A stretch of DNA of 64,000 nucleotides from Bathynomus jamesi (lineage: Eukaryota > Arthropoda > Malacostraca > Isopoda > Cirolanidae), in contig JAJOZX010002581.1 of the NCBI GenBank assembly GCA_023014485.1, positions 186,001 to 250,000 on the forward strand, written 5' to 3'. The notes below the pieces were generated by a model. The model saw only the letters and a program-made list of their open reading frames with translations. It had not been told where the DNA came from and made no database searches. The translations under genes were made by a program, and so were the position numbers. The number at the start of each line of letters is the position of its first letter. Within the stretch, counting starts at the first letter, position 1. This document shows positions 21,196 to 31,799 of the stretch, piece after piece.

Positions 21196-21814
21196 AATAA
21201 TAAGCATACAGTAAATAGATATAAATAATCTTAAATTAGAAATGTGTTGTCGGAGACTAGAGCCCTTTCCGCCTTACTGTTGTACACCGGAGTATAAAAT
21301 GAGGTGTGATGAAACCACAGGCCCACAAACAAGACCAAAACACTCCCTCTTCGGCTTTGCTCAACGGGGCAGAGAAATAAAAACAAGAGTTCTAACTATG
21401 CATTCTTCTTTGGTATTTGTCTCCTTATACTACAATTCCGATTCCGATCCCAGTCTAAAACAAAGAAATCAATAAAGAAGAATAATTTAAAAGTTGATTT
21501 TTCGTCATTTTTCGTCAACTAAAAACGTTCCTCATTAAAACCTGGGGAAACAAAAGGTTTTACCTGTTCCGGAACCGAGTTTTAATTAGATGTTAAAGGC
21601 GAATGAATCCAAATTCCTCGTTACGAATCGAAATTTGAAACTCGTTCAGTCCAACTTCGAATCCAAATGAATATTCATGAAACGTTTCGAAACTTCTCAC
21701 AAGCTGAAGTGCTCCAGCTGGGAATATAAATCTTTGCTGGTTTAGAATTCAGATATCGAATTATTCGTCTAAACGAATTAAAACAAAAATGAGGTGAAAC
21801 TGAAAGGAGAAAAT
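21196..21814. other. No recognisable gene; possible short retroposed unit
   Basis: Around 21240-21480 a moderately GC-rich stretch ends in AATCAATAAAGAAGAATAA, resembling a polyadenylated tail, but I recognise no family. Confidence 0.3.
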
Positions 21815-22618
21815 GAGGGGTCGCGCGTCTTAAGGTACCTAAGCGCCACCATAGGCGAAAACGTGTTTTTGATGGATATCACTATTTTCACCCTTCCTCT
21901 ATCGCGTGGTTTGGGTTATAATGACCTTACGACACTAGAAGTATGGTTGGAAACCTTATGAAGCGAACTACTTTTTTCACTTCTATCGCCAGCTGGGCTC
22001 TGCCGCCCAGATGTGATGCGCGTCTTAAGGCCCCAGTATCCCGTTCAACTGGTCTCGGTCTCGCTCGGTCTCTGGGTGGCGGGAACAGCAGGAGGAGCGC
22101 GAGCCAATGAAAACATGGCAGCCACGCCGCTCTGCTTTCTGATTGGCCACCCGCTCCACGCGCCGAGAGGGACACAACACAAACATCCCACCAGTACCTT
22201 AAGACTCGCGTTGCTGTAAGCAGGTGTCTTGTGTTCGTGCTCATATTGCTGAATATTGCGTGGATTATTCTATTCACCCGGCTTCTAACTATTATCAACG
22301 TGTGCAGCAATGTCTCACCGTGCTAGTGATGAAAAATCAATGGAATCATTCTGTGCCAGAAATCGCACCTAAAGTTCGGCATAATAAGAAAATAAAAAAA
22401 TTAAAAAGAATACATATAAAATATAAAATATGAAAATCTATTCCAAAAACTCATCAACATCTTCATTAGCATACTTAGACCTCTAATTTAGCCAAAAATG
22501 AACGTTCTAGCTCAATTAATAACAGAGATACTATTGCCAGAATATTGCTGAACTTTGGAGGCGATTTCTGGCGAATTTTAATTTTGGCGCTTAGGTACCT
22601 TAAGACGCGGGACCCCTC
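21815..22618. mobile_element. Non-autonomous TIR element, 804 bp
   Basis: The left end reads GAGGGGTCGCGCGTCTTAAG and the right end, reverse-complemented, GAGGGGTCCCGCGTCTTAAG; the match runs on through GTACCTAAGCGCCA for about 35 bp. A possible 4-bp direct repeat AAAT flanks it (21811-21814, 22619-22622), but the A-rich context makes this uncertain. The interior is GC-rich, unlike its surroundings, and holds a second GCGCGTCTTAAGG near 22018 and a CCTTAAGAC near 22197, suggesting a nested relative. No transposase was recognised. Confidence 0.75.
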
Positions 22619-23488
22619 AAATATGAGATGTTCATTTTTTAATAGTTAAATTATTTTAAGATAGATGAAACAGAATAAGTAAAATTAATACCTTAAACAT
22701 TTCAAAACATGTTTTTTTACTGCTTACAATGGTATGACACTCAAATTTTTATATAAATTCGCTTTCAACTTTTCGAATTTATCATTAATTTTTAACTTCA
22801 GATTTTCAGTTTTGCGCAAGCGCACTCTAGTTAGAAATTTAAAACTAACATTTGAAGTAAATTTTGATTACCTTTTTCCATAAAAGATGTAGCCAACATA
22901 ACAATTACTCCAAAATTTATTCCAATACTTAAGTGGTACGTTTCACTGTCTTAAAACTTTTAGGTACACTTGCAGAAAAAGTAAGAAGTAAGTTGTATAT
23001 ACTGTATATTTCACAATTTCCTTTTTATTATTATTTTGGGGAAATTTTTTTAATTTTTTTCGGCAAACTTTCTTACACAATTGTACATGTAAAGAATGAG
23101 AAAAAGTACGCGTTAAACTAGATAATAGCATTTTAAACAAAAATGTATTTTAGTTAAAAAATATGTGTTGTTAAGTATTTTAATATATCCAATTTAAATA
23201 TTTTCGTTATACAAGATTATTTGTCAGGAAAAACGTAACAGAAAATTCGTATCATACTAAAGATATGCAATTACGACTTAACTCTTAAACCTCATCGAAA
23301 GTGATCTGAAGAGTATCAATCAGTCAGTGATTCAGTAACATTTTCTGCAGTATTTTCCCCAAAACTGTAAATAAATCATCATTCTCTTTATCTAAAAGTC
23401 TCAGCCTTTTCGAAAGTGTTCGAAAGTATCAAAGATACCAAAAATCGCAACTACGGTGTTAATTGCAGCCCGTAGTTTTACCTCTAAA
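22619..23488. other. No recognisable gene
   Basis: AT-rich; overlapping 62-65 codon frames near 22940-23140 have no motif. Confidence 0.4.
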
Positions 23489-23614
23489 GGTAAAACTACA
23501 ATAACTGTGAACGTTACAGGTAAAGGTAAATTTACATGTAAACTACAGTAACTGTAAACGTTTAAAGGTAAAATTACAAGTAAAACTACAGTAACTGTAA
23601 ATGTAATTACAGTT
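23489..23614. repeat. ~45-bp minisatellite, about three units
   Basis: Units start GTAAAACTACAATAACTGTG, GTAAACTACAGTAACTGTAA and GTAAAACTACAGTAACTGTAA, each followed by related AAAGGTAAAATTACA sequence. Confidence 0.75.
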
Positions 23615-23816
23615 TATGTTCTTTAAAAAGCTACAATAGTTCGAAGCTCAGTTAAGCTAATATCCGAATAAAATTCGTAACAATTTTTAATTTAGGAAAT
23701 AACTCACCTTTCTTAGAATTACTTTTATAACTTTAAAATTTTCACATTATGTATACTGATAAAATTCAAGGATCACTCATAATTATAGTATTTATCAACT
23801 CATAAACTCCCATAGT

Positions 23817-23817
<1 letters not shown>

Positions 23818-23895
<78 letters not shown>
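23818..23895. repeat. (TA)n(TG)n microsatellite
   Basis: Compound array left of the gapped palindrome. Confidence 0.9.
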
Positions 23896-23899
<4 letters not shown>

Positions 23900-23935
23900 A
23901 TTGAACTCAGAATGGTCCCCTGAGATCTTTTATTT

Positions 23936-24222
23936 ACACACAAACCGTGCATAGAACAAGGAACTTTTCTGGGAAAATTAAATCCACTATAGTTCGAATA
24001 AGTAATGGTAAATGACAAATACTATAGTTTTTCTTTTTCATGATGTTAGGCCGACGTGGGTAACAGGTCACTCGCAAAAAGGCCACAAAATATAGCAAAA
24101 TATGTCGGGCTGACATCATGAAAAAGAAAAACTATAGTATTTGTCATTTACCATTACTTATTCGAACTGTAGTGGATTTAATTTTCCCAGAGGAGTTCCT
24201 TGTTCCATGTACGGTCTGTGTG

Positions 24223-24228
<6 letters not shown>
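23936..24228. repeat. Gapped palindrome built from repeat family R
   Basis: The left arm (about 23936-24056) and right arm (about 24110-24228) are inverted copies of the same ~115-bp unit, containing TTTTTCTTTTTCATGATGT and its complement, with a ~50-bp spacer. A single copy of the unit occurs at 8575-8735. (TA)n arrays sit on both sides. Confidence 0.8.

Positions 24229-24267
<39 letters not shown>
24229..24267. repeat. (TA)n microsatellite
   Basis: TA array bounding the palindrome on the right. From 24268 to 24640 there is no recognised feature. Confidence 0.85.
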
Positions 24268-24273
<6 letters not shown>

Positions 24274-24640
24274 TACCGTATCTTTACCGTATCAAATAAA
24301 AATCTCTGTTGTCAGTTGGACAATATTCTAAAAATACACTAGATAATAAAAGCAAATAAAGTGTCTGTGATCGTTAAAATACTTTTTCATATTTCATTTC
24401 CACCAGAAATCACTTTCGACTTAATTCATTTCGTGTGAAGAAAATCCGATTGGAGTTCTCTCAACTTCAATCCCAATTAAGAATTTTCCCTTCAAAAGAA
24501 TTATGGGAATTTGGACGTTGCTTGTTAAACTGAATTTGCAGTTTGTAATTAAATTTTTAGTTACTATTTTTTAATCTTGAATAATTAAAATTGATCATCT
24601 GCTTCACATAAATTTACATTTTCATTTCATTAAACACCTG

Positions 24641-25830
24641 TTTCCAGCCTTGTTCAGAATATTTTTAAATGGTACAGTTTTGTGTAAATTATATAATTCT
24701 TATGTTAAGTCTCACTTAGAAAACTGCATTCAAGCTTGGTCCCTTCACCTTAGACATGATATTGATATCCTTGAAGGTGTGCAACGTACAGCAACCAAGC
24801 TTATCCCTAACCTAGGAAGAATGGAATACAGGGAAAGAGTAAAAGAACTGGGTATATTTAGTTTTGAGAGACGTTGTTTGAAGGGAGATACGATAGAGAT
24901 GTTAAAAATGTTTTCAGGTTTGGGCAATTTAGATGTAAGTAACGTTTTCTTGTTGGAGTCTCATGGAAGAACTCGAGGGCGTAGTAAGAAAATTAGAGAG
25001 CAGACTTGTAGACTGGATCTACGGGGTGTTCGAAAAGTCCAGTCACCCTCTACAAAATGTACATATTGTAATACCAATTTTATTTTTGTGTGATTAATTG
25101 TATTTACTCGTATATGTGGTAGGTGTAATTTAAGAAACAAGTCACTAGCAACAATCACTTTAATTACAGTAAATTACAGTAAATGCATGTCTGTATCGCT
25201 TAATTCATTAACAAATGACGGGCGGTATAGTTTCATGCCGAGATATTTTGTCATGTGATCTCTCATTGTGGACATGGGGACTGCAAATTCTTGTGATCGT
25301 TTCCGAAGTGATTTTTTCGGTGAACGAGCCACCGATGCAATCACACTTTTACATTGTTCTGCTCGCGTTGTTAGTCTTCCCGACCGTGGTCTGTCCTTGA
25401 TGTAGACAGTTTCAAACAGCTTTTTCTTTCAGTGTAATTCCGTCTTGTTTGGTGGTGCAGCCTTATTGAATCTTGTGTTGAAATCATTCTGGATATCATG
25501 CATCATGCATCGTTACTGTAAGTGAACTGGTCTGCCATTGTTCACACAACTCCAATACCTGAAAAAAAAAAAAATCAATGAATCGCATATAAATTCAATT
25601 AATCACACAAAAATAAAATTGGTATTACAATGTGTACATTTTGTAGGGGGTGACGGGAGTTTTCGAACACCCTGTGCAAAAATACTTTTTTTTTCAGTCA
25701 TAGAGTTGTAGATTTTTGGAATGATTTGCCATATAATGTATAAATAGTCGCTCCTTAGTTAGTTTTAAGAAAAAGTTAGGCGCTTTCATGAATGGAAGAG
25801 TTTATAAATTGTGTAAATAGTATATATTTT
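24641..25830 (+). pseudogene. LINE RT C-terminal fragment (CR1-like), split by a mariner-type element
   Basis: From about 24650 the frame encodes the thumb and C-terminal part of a LINE RT: YVKSHLENCIQAWS, KLIPNLGRMEYRERVKELG and LERRCLKGD-like blocks, ending at about 25020. After the inserted element (25022-25674) the usual terminal block resumes as a degenerate FFSHRVVDFWNDLP near 25695-25735. Catalytic RT motifs are absent, so it is a 5'-truncated copy. Confidence 0.75.
25022..25674 (-). mobile_element. Degenerate mariner-type element with ~75-bp TIRs
   Basis: The left end CGGGGTGTTCGAAAAGTCC and the right end (complement CAGGGTGTTCGAAAACTCC) continue as inverted repeats through CTACAAAATGTACA and TACCAATTTTATTTTTGTGT for about 75 bp. 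On the minus strand, 25420-25215 encodes an N-terminal transposase-like HTH region (RSGRLTTRAEQ and RSQEFAVPMSTMRDHM). The catalytic domain is missing. Length 653 bp. Confidence 0.75.
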
Positions 25831-26107
25831 TAGCTTAAGCTATGGAGGCTACTTTGGTAGCTGTGTAAATAGTTTTATGCTAATTAGCTGACTTGAGGTT
25901 GCCATTTCACAAAATTTTACTATAAAATATAGCTATGACTTGGATAACCTAGATAGGCCCCAAGTGGTTTCATGTTTTCCAAATAAAATGTAATATAATG
26001 TAGTTGCTAACGCAAAACTTAACTAATTTTTTTATATCCCAATTTAAGTCATGCAAAGAGAGTTAATTACTCGATGGAAATGGCAAACAAAAAATCGAAC
26101 GAATAAT
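25831..26107. other. No recognisable feature
   Basis: AT-rich sequence between the LINE tail and the next transposon. Confidence 0.4.
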
Positions 26108-28429
26108 ATATCACTGGGGAACACAACGTTTGGTGACTTAGATGTTAGACCTGTTTCTGGGTATATTGAGGTCGCTGATTCTAAAAATGACATTAGTTTT
26201 TCTCCATCAGCTCTGCTTATCAAGATATGATATATATCTATATATATTTCTATATAATGTATATAATATTATATAATTGCTGACTGGCAATCACTGTTGT
26301 TGTCAATTGAATACAAAAGTATGATGAATGTCAGCAAAAATAGTGTATTAACATCAAACAAGCATAAGGTACAAAAATATTTATTAAATTCAAACAAGCT
26401 TGAGACACGAACGGCAAAAAAGTTCTTTCATTGAGACATCTCACATAAACCGCGTTTCTGAGATTTCTTGCGATGAGATGTGCCAGGACATTCGCGTTGG
26501 ATGCTCCAGCAGTAATCTGCCATCATGTGAGTATCCCATCGTCCGCGGTACCGTTCTTCCATGGTCCTTAGTTCTTGGTGAAATCGTTCACCCTGTTCCT
26601 CGCTTAGATCACCGAGGTTATCTGGGAAACGATCCAAATGACTGTGGAGGTAATGCAGTTTGATGCTCATTTTACAGCCAAGTTTACAAAAAGAAGAGAG
26701 CATATTCTCCACTAGTTCACCGTAGTTATCGGCCTTATAGTTCCCAAGGAAATTCTTCACAACCATACTAAACGATGACCACGCACGTGCCTCAATGTTG
26801 TCCATTGAATCTTGGAAACGCGGGTCTCTCATGAGTTCCCGGATTTGCGGTCCATCGAAAATACCTGCCTTCAGCTTTTCCATGCTCAGCGCGCAGGAAA
26901 TTTTCTACATATGTAGCCAAAACACGTCCCATCTCTGTTCAAAGCCTTTATAAATTGTTTCATCAAACCTAGTTTGATGTGCAGTGGTGGCAATATGATC
27001 CTTTCTCTGTCAACCAAAGCTTCTTTGATGATATTTTTTTCTCCAACCACCATGTTTTCTCTCAGAGGCCACTCTCTTCTCACCCAGTGTTCATCTTTAG
27101 CTCTACTGTCCCAGAGACATATAAAGCACGGGTACTTGGTGTACCCGCTCTGCTGGCCCAGGAGAAAATTCACCATCTTCAGATCCACACAGATCACCCA
27201 TTGGTGGTCTCGGTATGATATCTTTTCTAGGACTAGGGCGACTGTCCCGTGCTCTTCTCTCATACCGACTGAGTGACCAATTGGGATTGATCTGTATCTG
27301 TTGCCGTTGTGTAGAAGAACACATTTTAGGCTCCGTTTGGAGCTATCTACGAATAACCGCCATTCACTTGGTGTGTATTCCGATATGCCCATTTTCATCA
27401 GCAATCCGCGCACATTGTTGCAGAAAACTAAATCGTTCTCTTTGAGAAGAAGGGCAGTAAATCCTTTTCTCTGTCTCGATATAACGTGATTTTGGTTCCC
27501 GGCAGCAGTAAATTTTTTTTCTCCCAGCCTGGAAGCTAACAATTCAGACGATTTCTTCGAAAGACTTAAGTCCTTTATGAGGTCGTTTAATTCGTGTTGA
27601 CTAAAACCTTCTGCAACTGATGACGGTCCTTCGAAATCACTGTCATTTTGCCCACATATGCTTTCTTTGTCAGTAGCAGATTCATCATCTTCTTGAGGGA
27701 GCTCTGGAAGATGGCTGAATGATGGGACAGGTATCTCATCTGAATGTGAAACAGGCCGTCTAGCTGAGTCTATGTCAGGATACGTCCATTTACTCCGGTT
27801 ACGTCCATTGATGCCCTTTATATTCACCAAACAAAAGTAACAGTCATCACTGTGGTTTCTCTGTTCTCTCCATACCATTGGTATACCAAATTTCAGGCAC
27901 CTCCTCTTTCCGTTGGTCCATTGCCGCAGATGCTCCGTACACGTTTTGCACACAACATGAGGAGCCCATGGCTTATCTTGGTCCCCTAGTTGTACTTTGA
28001 AATAGGCAAAATAAGCTTTTTTCACAAAATCAGTAATAGTTTTTCTTTGTTCAATGAACGTGTACTCTCCGCAGATAAAACAAAACACATCTGGATGATT
28101 TAAACACTTTCTTCGTGATGAAGCCATGTCAACACCTGTAACAGGAAAGAATTCACGTTAGTACATGTACAATACACATGCAAAACAGCAACATCAGCAA
28201 AATCATAGCTACAATTTAATTATACAGATGCATTTAGATTTACGAGCAACTCATAATACCGTTCCAGAAGGGTAATAAAGTAGGTAATGACGTATTCAAT
28301 ATCTCAAAAACTAGAGCTGCTAGAACAAAATGGATGATATTTTCTGAATCAGTGGCATGAAAATATCCAGAATAAGATCTAAAATCTCAGGCACCAAGAA
28401 AAACGTTTTTTTTTGTTCCCCAGTGATAT
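26108..28429 (-). mobile_element. DNA transposon of unassigned superfamily, copy 1 (2.32 kb)
   Basis: Both ends read ATATCACTGGGGAACA (right end reverse-complemented). Beyond this the ends remain related for about 120 bp, for example GGTGACTTAGATGTTAGA against GGTGCCTGAGATTTTAGA and CAGCTCTG against CAGCTCTA. A 6-bp direct repeat AATAAT flanks these ends (26102-26107, 28430-28435). If the element is taken to start at CACTG, a 4-bp ATAT duplication is the alternative. It encodes the Cys/His-rich protein at 26428-28127. A second copy with related ends lies at 35266-37726. Confidence 0.8.
26428..28127 (-). pseudogene. Candidate DDE transposase, Cys/His-rich, ~560 aa, one frameshift
   Basis: The first 413 codons (28127 to 26889) are open; a single frameshift near 26890 separates the last ~150 codons (26883-26428). 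N-terminal pairs C16/C19 and a CKTC pair near 59 suggest zinc fingers, followed by CYFC near 97. An acidic linker (about 140-170) precedes the conserved core. Candidate catalytic or structural residues are Asp in RLFVDSS (261), Asp in VICVDLK (315), the pair C334/C337 in PCFICLWDSR, H347, H383 in PPLHIKLG, and Glu in EEQGERFH after the frameshift. The order D, D, CxxC, H, E is known for several eukaryotic DDE transposases. A splice-acceptor-like TTACAG lies 9 bases upstream of the ATG. The family is one I recognise as widespread and uncharacterised in arthropods; transposase function is inference supported by the TIRs. Confidence 0.75.
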
Positions 28430-28505
28430 AATAATTGCAATATAAAATATATTTTGAATAATTAGGGCTAAATTTCATTAATGGTGCGCTTTGGGTAAAA
28501 ATTAA

Positions 28506-29408
28506 GGTACTTACGTATTATCGGGACTACCAAACTGTTTATTATGTATTTTTGCTCTCGTCATTTTCGCTTAAACTAACGAAAATATCACAACTTAACC
28601 TAACCAATCATCAAGGGCGTACAGTAGGGTGGATCGATTTTACATTATTTTATTCGATTTTCATATTCTAATAGAGACACAAACTTGCGCATGCACGAGA
28701 AAATAGCTTCTGCAAACTCTTAGCTTAATTGGTAATCATCTTCTGCCCCCGGCAGAGCGATGGAAATCATATTTTAGCAGTCAAAAACGTATTTTTCTTA
28801 TAATTTTTAAAATATTTCAATATGCGTGTGTGTTATTTCATGCCTAAGCAACGATATAAATGCTATGGGAAATATATAAATGCATTATTTAAGACAAAGA
28901 GCCGATCTGAAAATATGTATATAAATTACCTATTTTTTCAACATTTGACGTTGTTGCCGGGGGCAAAAGATATTAACGTAGGACAACGCGCTTGGAAAAA
29001 CGATCATATGAGGTCTTTTTCATCGACTTTATAGTTATTAGGAATAATTTTGATGCATATTGAAAATACGTTTTTGACTACTAAAATATGATTTTCATCG
29101 CTCTGCCGGGGGCAGAAGATGATTACCTATTAAGCTAAGATTTTGCAGAGGCTATTTTCTCATGCATGCGCAAGTTTTTGTCTCTATTAGAATATGGAAA
29201 TCGAAAGAAATGTAAAATCGATCCACCCTAGCGTACAGTTGACCTAACCGGGCATTCAGTTAGGTTAATTGAATGCCCGGTTAGGTCAACTGTACGCCCT
29301 TGATGATTGGTTAGGTTAAGTTGTGATATTTTCGTTAGTTTAAACGAAAATGACGAGAGCAAAAATACATAATAAACATTTTGGTAGTCCCGATAATACG
29401 TAAGTACC
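28506..29408. mobile_element. Foldback MITE F2 with a hAT-like MITE nested inside
   Basis: The ends read GGTACTTACGTATTATCGGG and its complement, and an 8-bp direct repeat AAAATTAA flanks them (28498-28505, 29409-29416). Removing the nested element (28625-29230) leaves a near-perfect palindrome with arms of about 150 bp. The inner arm shares CGAAAATATCAC, CTTAACCTAACCAATC and GGGCGTACAGTTGACCTAAC with element F3, although the outer ends differ. Confidence 0.85.
28625..29230. mobile_element. hAT-like MITE with long TIRs, 606 bp
   Basis: It begins TAGGGTGGATCGATTTTACA and ends with the complement. Inverted repeats extend for about 170 bp and include TCTTCTGCCCCCGGCAGAG. A perfect 8-bp duplication GCGTACAG lies at 28617-28624 and 29231-29238. 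A 70-codon frame in the centre (28822) has no motif. The TAGGG terminus and 8-bp duplication fit hAT. Confidence 0.9.
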
Positions 29409-29416
29409 AAAATTAA

Positions 29417-29689
29417 TTATATCTGTCTATTTATCTATCTACTGGACCAGTTGGACCTTCCGCTGGATCCGATAAAATGAAAGAAGATAGTTTTATTCAA
29501 GTCGTCCCGAAGAGAAGGAAGCTCGAAGTCAGTGGCAAGAGAAAAAAATTAGGGTTCTTTCTTAAAGGGTGTTAATAGATATTTTGATATTATATTGGTC
29601 ATTGTGATGTAAATAGTACACCTGACAATATTATGGATAGTCTGAAAAATGCGTCCTGCTAAAAGGCAAATCTTTCTCGTGTGCATAAT
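29417..29689. other. No recognisable feature
   Basis: Short AT-rich spacer between MITE F2 and the next LINE tail; no motif recognised. Confidence 0.4.
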
Positions 29690-30570
29690 AATAAAATTTT
29701 CTACTAAATATACAATAAATCATTTAATTTAAAATCGTGTAACATTTTGTAAACTTGATATTGTATTTATTATTATTATCATTGTTATTGTTATTCTTAC
29801 TATTTTTTTGTTGTCTCTATTACTACTACTTGCAACTTTCACTCTTTTTATGTAATAAATAGGCCACTAATTTTGCCTAAAAATCGTCCGTGCTTCCAAA
29901 GGCATATTCATATGAGAGTACTGTGAATATATTAACCTTTCAACCTTTCAAACGTTCCGTGCGACGATTCTTCATTTCATGAAGGTCAAGCTTGTCGCCC
30001 CACTTCTTGGGTCTGTCTGGTGAAGTAAAGAGTTGGTTTCTTGTGCTCTCCACCTCACATGGCCAGGTACGCCCGGCTCACCTGGAATTGTTTTGAGCTA
30101 GGTTTCTGTTCTTCTTTTGAAAATATCCACCGCGGCACGATCGTGTTCCTTAGTTCCTTGGGCAGCTGATTAAACAGTCTTGGTCCTCTCACAACAAAAC
30201 TATTTTCTTTCAGGGTTGAAAATGTTCCATGTCCAGCCCATAATTTGGAAACACGACGCGCTTCCTTTTCTACTTTTCACTGTTGTTTTGGGGGCTATAG
30301 GGTTCAAAGTAAGATTAGGGGCTAGTTTCTCCATTATTTTCCAAGTGTAAATAATGGTGTCCTATCTCTTCTTCTTTGCAGTGAATATAAGTTTAATTCA
30401 CGTAACCTTTCCAGTAATTTAGTTCTTTGCATCCACTGATCTTGGCTGTGAAGCTTCTCTGAATCCCTTCTTGTTGACTAATGTCTTCTTTTTAATTTCA
30501 TAACAAATATCTAAAAATTGTAAAACTCTGTCACTTGTATTCTTTTCTGAATAATATTTGAATTTGAATA
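29690..30570. repeat. LINE 3' tail-like repeat, copy B, interrupted
   Basis: The left part (29690-29940) matches 6885-7135 and the right part (about 30505-30570, ATATCTAAAAATTGTAAAAC and TATTCTTTTCTGAATAA) matches the continuation at 7150-7215. The LINE fragment at 29945-30505 sits in between. Confidence 0.65.
29945..30505 (-). pseudogene. 5'-truncated LINE fragment, same family as 42440-44152
   Basis: The sequence from GAAGGTCAAGCTTGTCGCCC (29983) through the complement of the RT C-terminal coding region closely parallels 42485-43000, for example GTACGCCCGGCTCACCTGG here against GAACGCCCGGCTCATCTGG there. Only the C-terminal RT and 3' end remain. No open frame survives. Confidence 0.75.
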
Positions 30571-31060
30571 AACCTAAAAAAAAAGGACAAGAATAACAAA
30601 AATCACTTGGTGTTAAAAATTCAAAGTTGAAAGAAAAATATTTAGCGACAGCTTTTAACATGCACACTTAGACCCGAATTTTCATCAAGATGTGGGAAAT
30701 TCTTTAATCGAAAAAGTGCCCACAGGTGATGAGAGTATTCTCATCAAACTTCAAGGCTTGATGAAATACTCTTCGGGGAACTGATAACTTCAAAATAATT
30801 TAATCGAAGTGGGTGGCGCTATCTGTTTTGAAGAAATATGAAATAAATATCATTTCAGTTTATTTTAATTAACGGAGTGTAATTACATGCATGTCAATTT
30901 TATGTTAATCAGGAACAACATACTAACACCAATTTAAATTTTAAGAAAAATACATTAGAAATAAATTTACCTTACCTCGATGAGATTCAAACCGATGCCA
31001 TTGAAGATTCCAATTTTGCGAGCCGTTACCCGTTCGGCCATGAATCGTTAAGATATACTG
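30571..31060. other. No recognisable gene
   Basis: AT-rich sequence before a LINE fragment. Confidence 0.4.
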
Positions 31061-31328
31061 AGAAAGTTTTCTATATATATATCTCTTTTGCATTGGATAA
31101 GCAGTCCGCGAAGTGCTAGTCGGGAACCATAAAAGATTTGTCCACTCATGGTAGTGCGTGGACTATAGATTATGTTTCGTGTCTTAATATTGATTTAGTT
31201 AACTGTGTTGGTCTTGTTAGTAAAAGTATAAATGTTAGGTCCTTTAAACTGACAGTTAATTTAAAGGATAGGGATAAGTTATTAAATGATAAACTGTGGC
31301 CTGAAAATGTTACTGTGCGAAAATTTTC
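31061..31328 (+). pseudogene. LINE ORF1-like fragment, interrupted by MITE F3
   Basis: The frame from 31138 (and probably earlier) encodes a charged protein end with INVRSFKLTVN, DRDKLLNDKLWPE and VTVRKF. It is cut at 31328 by MITE F3. After the right target duplication (34575-34583) the same sequence context continues and soon reaches a stop. An ATG at 34683 then starts an endonuclease-like frame. ORF1 identity is inferred from that order. Confidence 0.45.
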
Positions 31329-31799
31329 GGATCACCTGAAGATCAGGGCCCCCAGCCTTCTTTAGTTAGCTTTATAAGGCGAACTAATGAAAACATCACG
31401 ACCTAACCTAACCAATCGTCACGGGCGTACAGTTGACCTAACGATTGGCTGTTGTTGTTGTTGGTTAGCCGATCAGCCCACCCTGATCGAGCAAGCCGGC
31501 AACACGCAGGTAACCGATCACTCTCTCCGGAATGGGCTAGAGGTTCAGCGCACTAGTGATGTTGTGTTGTGTTCGTTGTTGTGCTAGAGCGGTACAGTCT
31601 GTCATAATGTGTTCAATTGTTTGTGGTGTGTCCAGGCACAGGTGGCAGGTGTCGTCTGTGGCGTTCTTTAGTCTGTGTTTATATGTCTGTAAATTGGGGT
31701 GATGTCCACATCGGAATCGTACTAAGTTAACTCGATCCGATCTGCTCAGGCTGGTCTCTGACCTGTTAATGGGTGGCGGCTTCGCACCTAGGACCGCAT

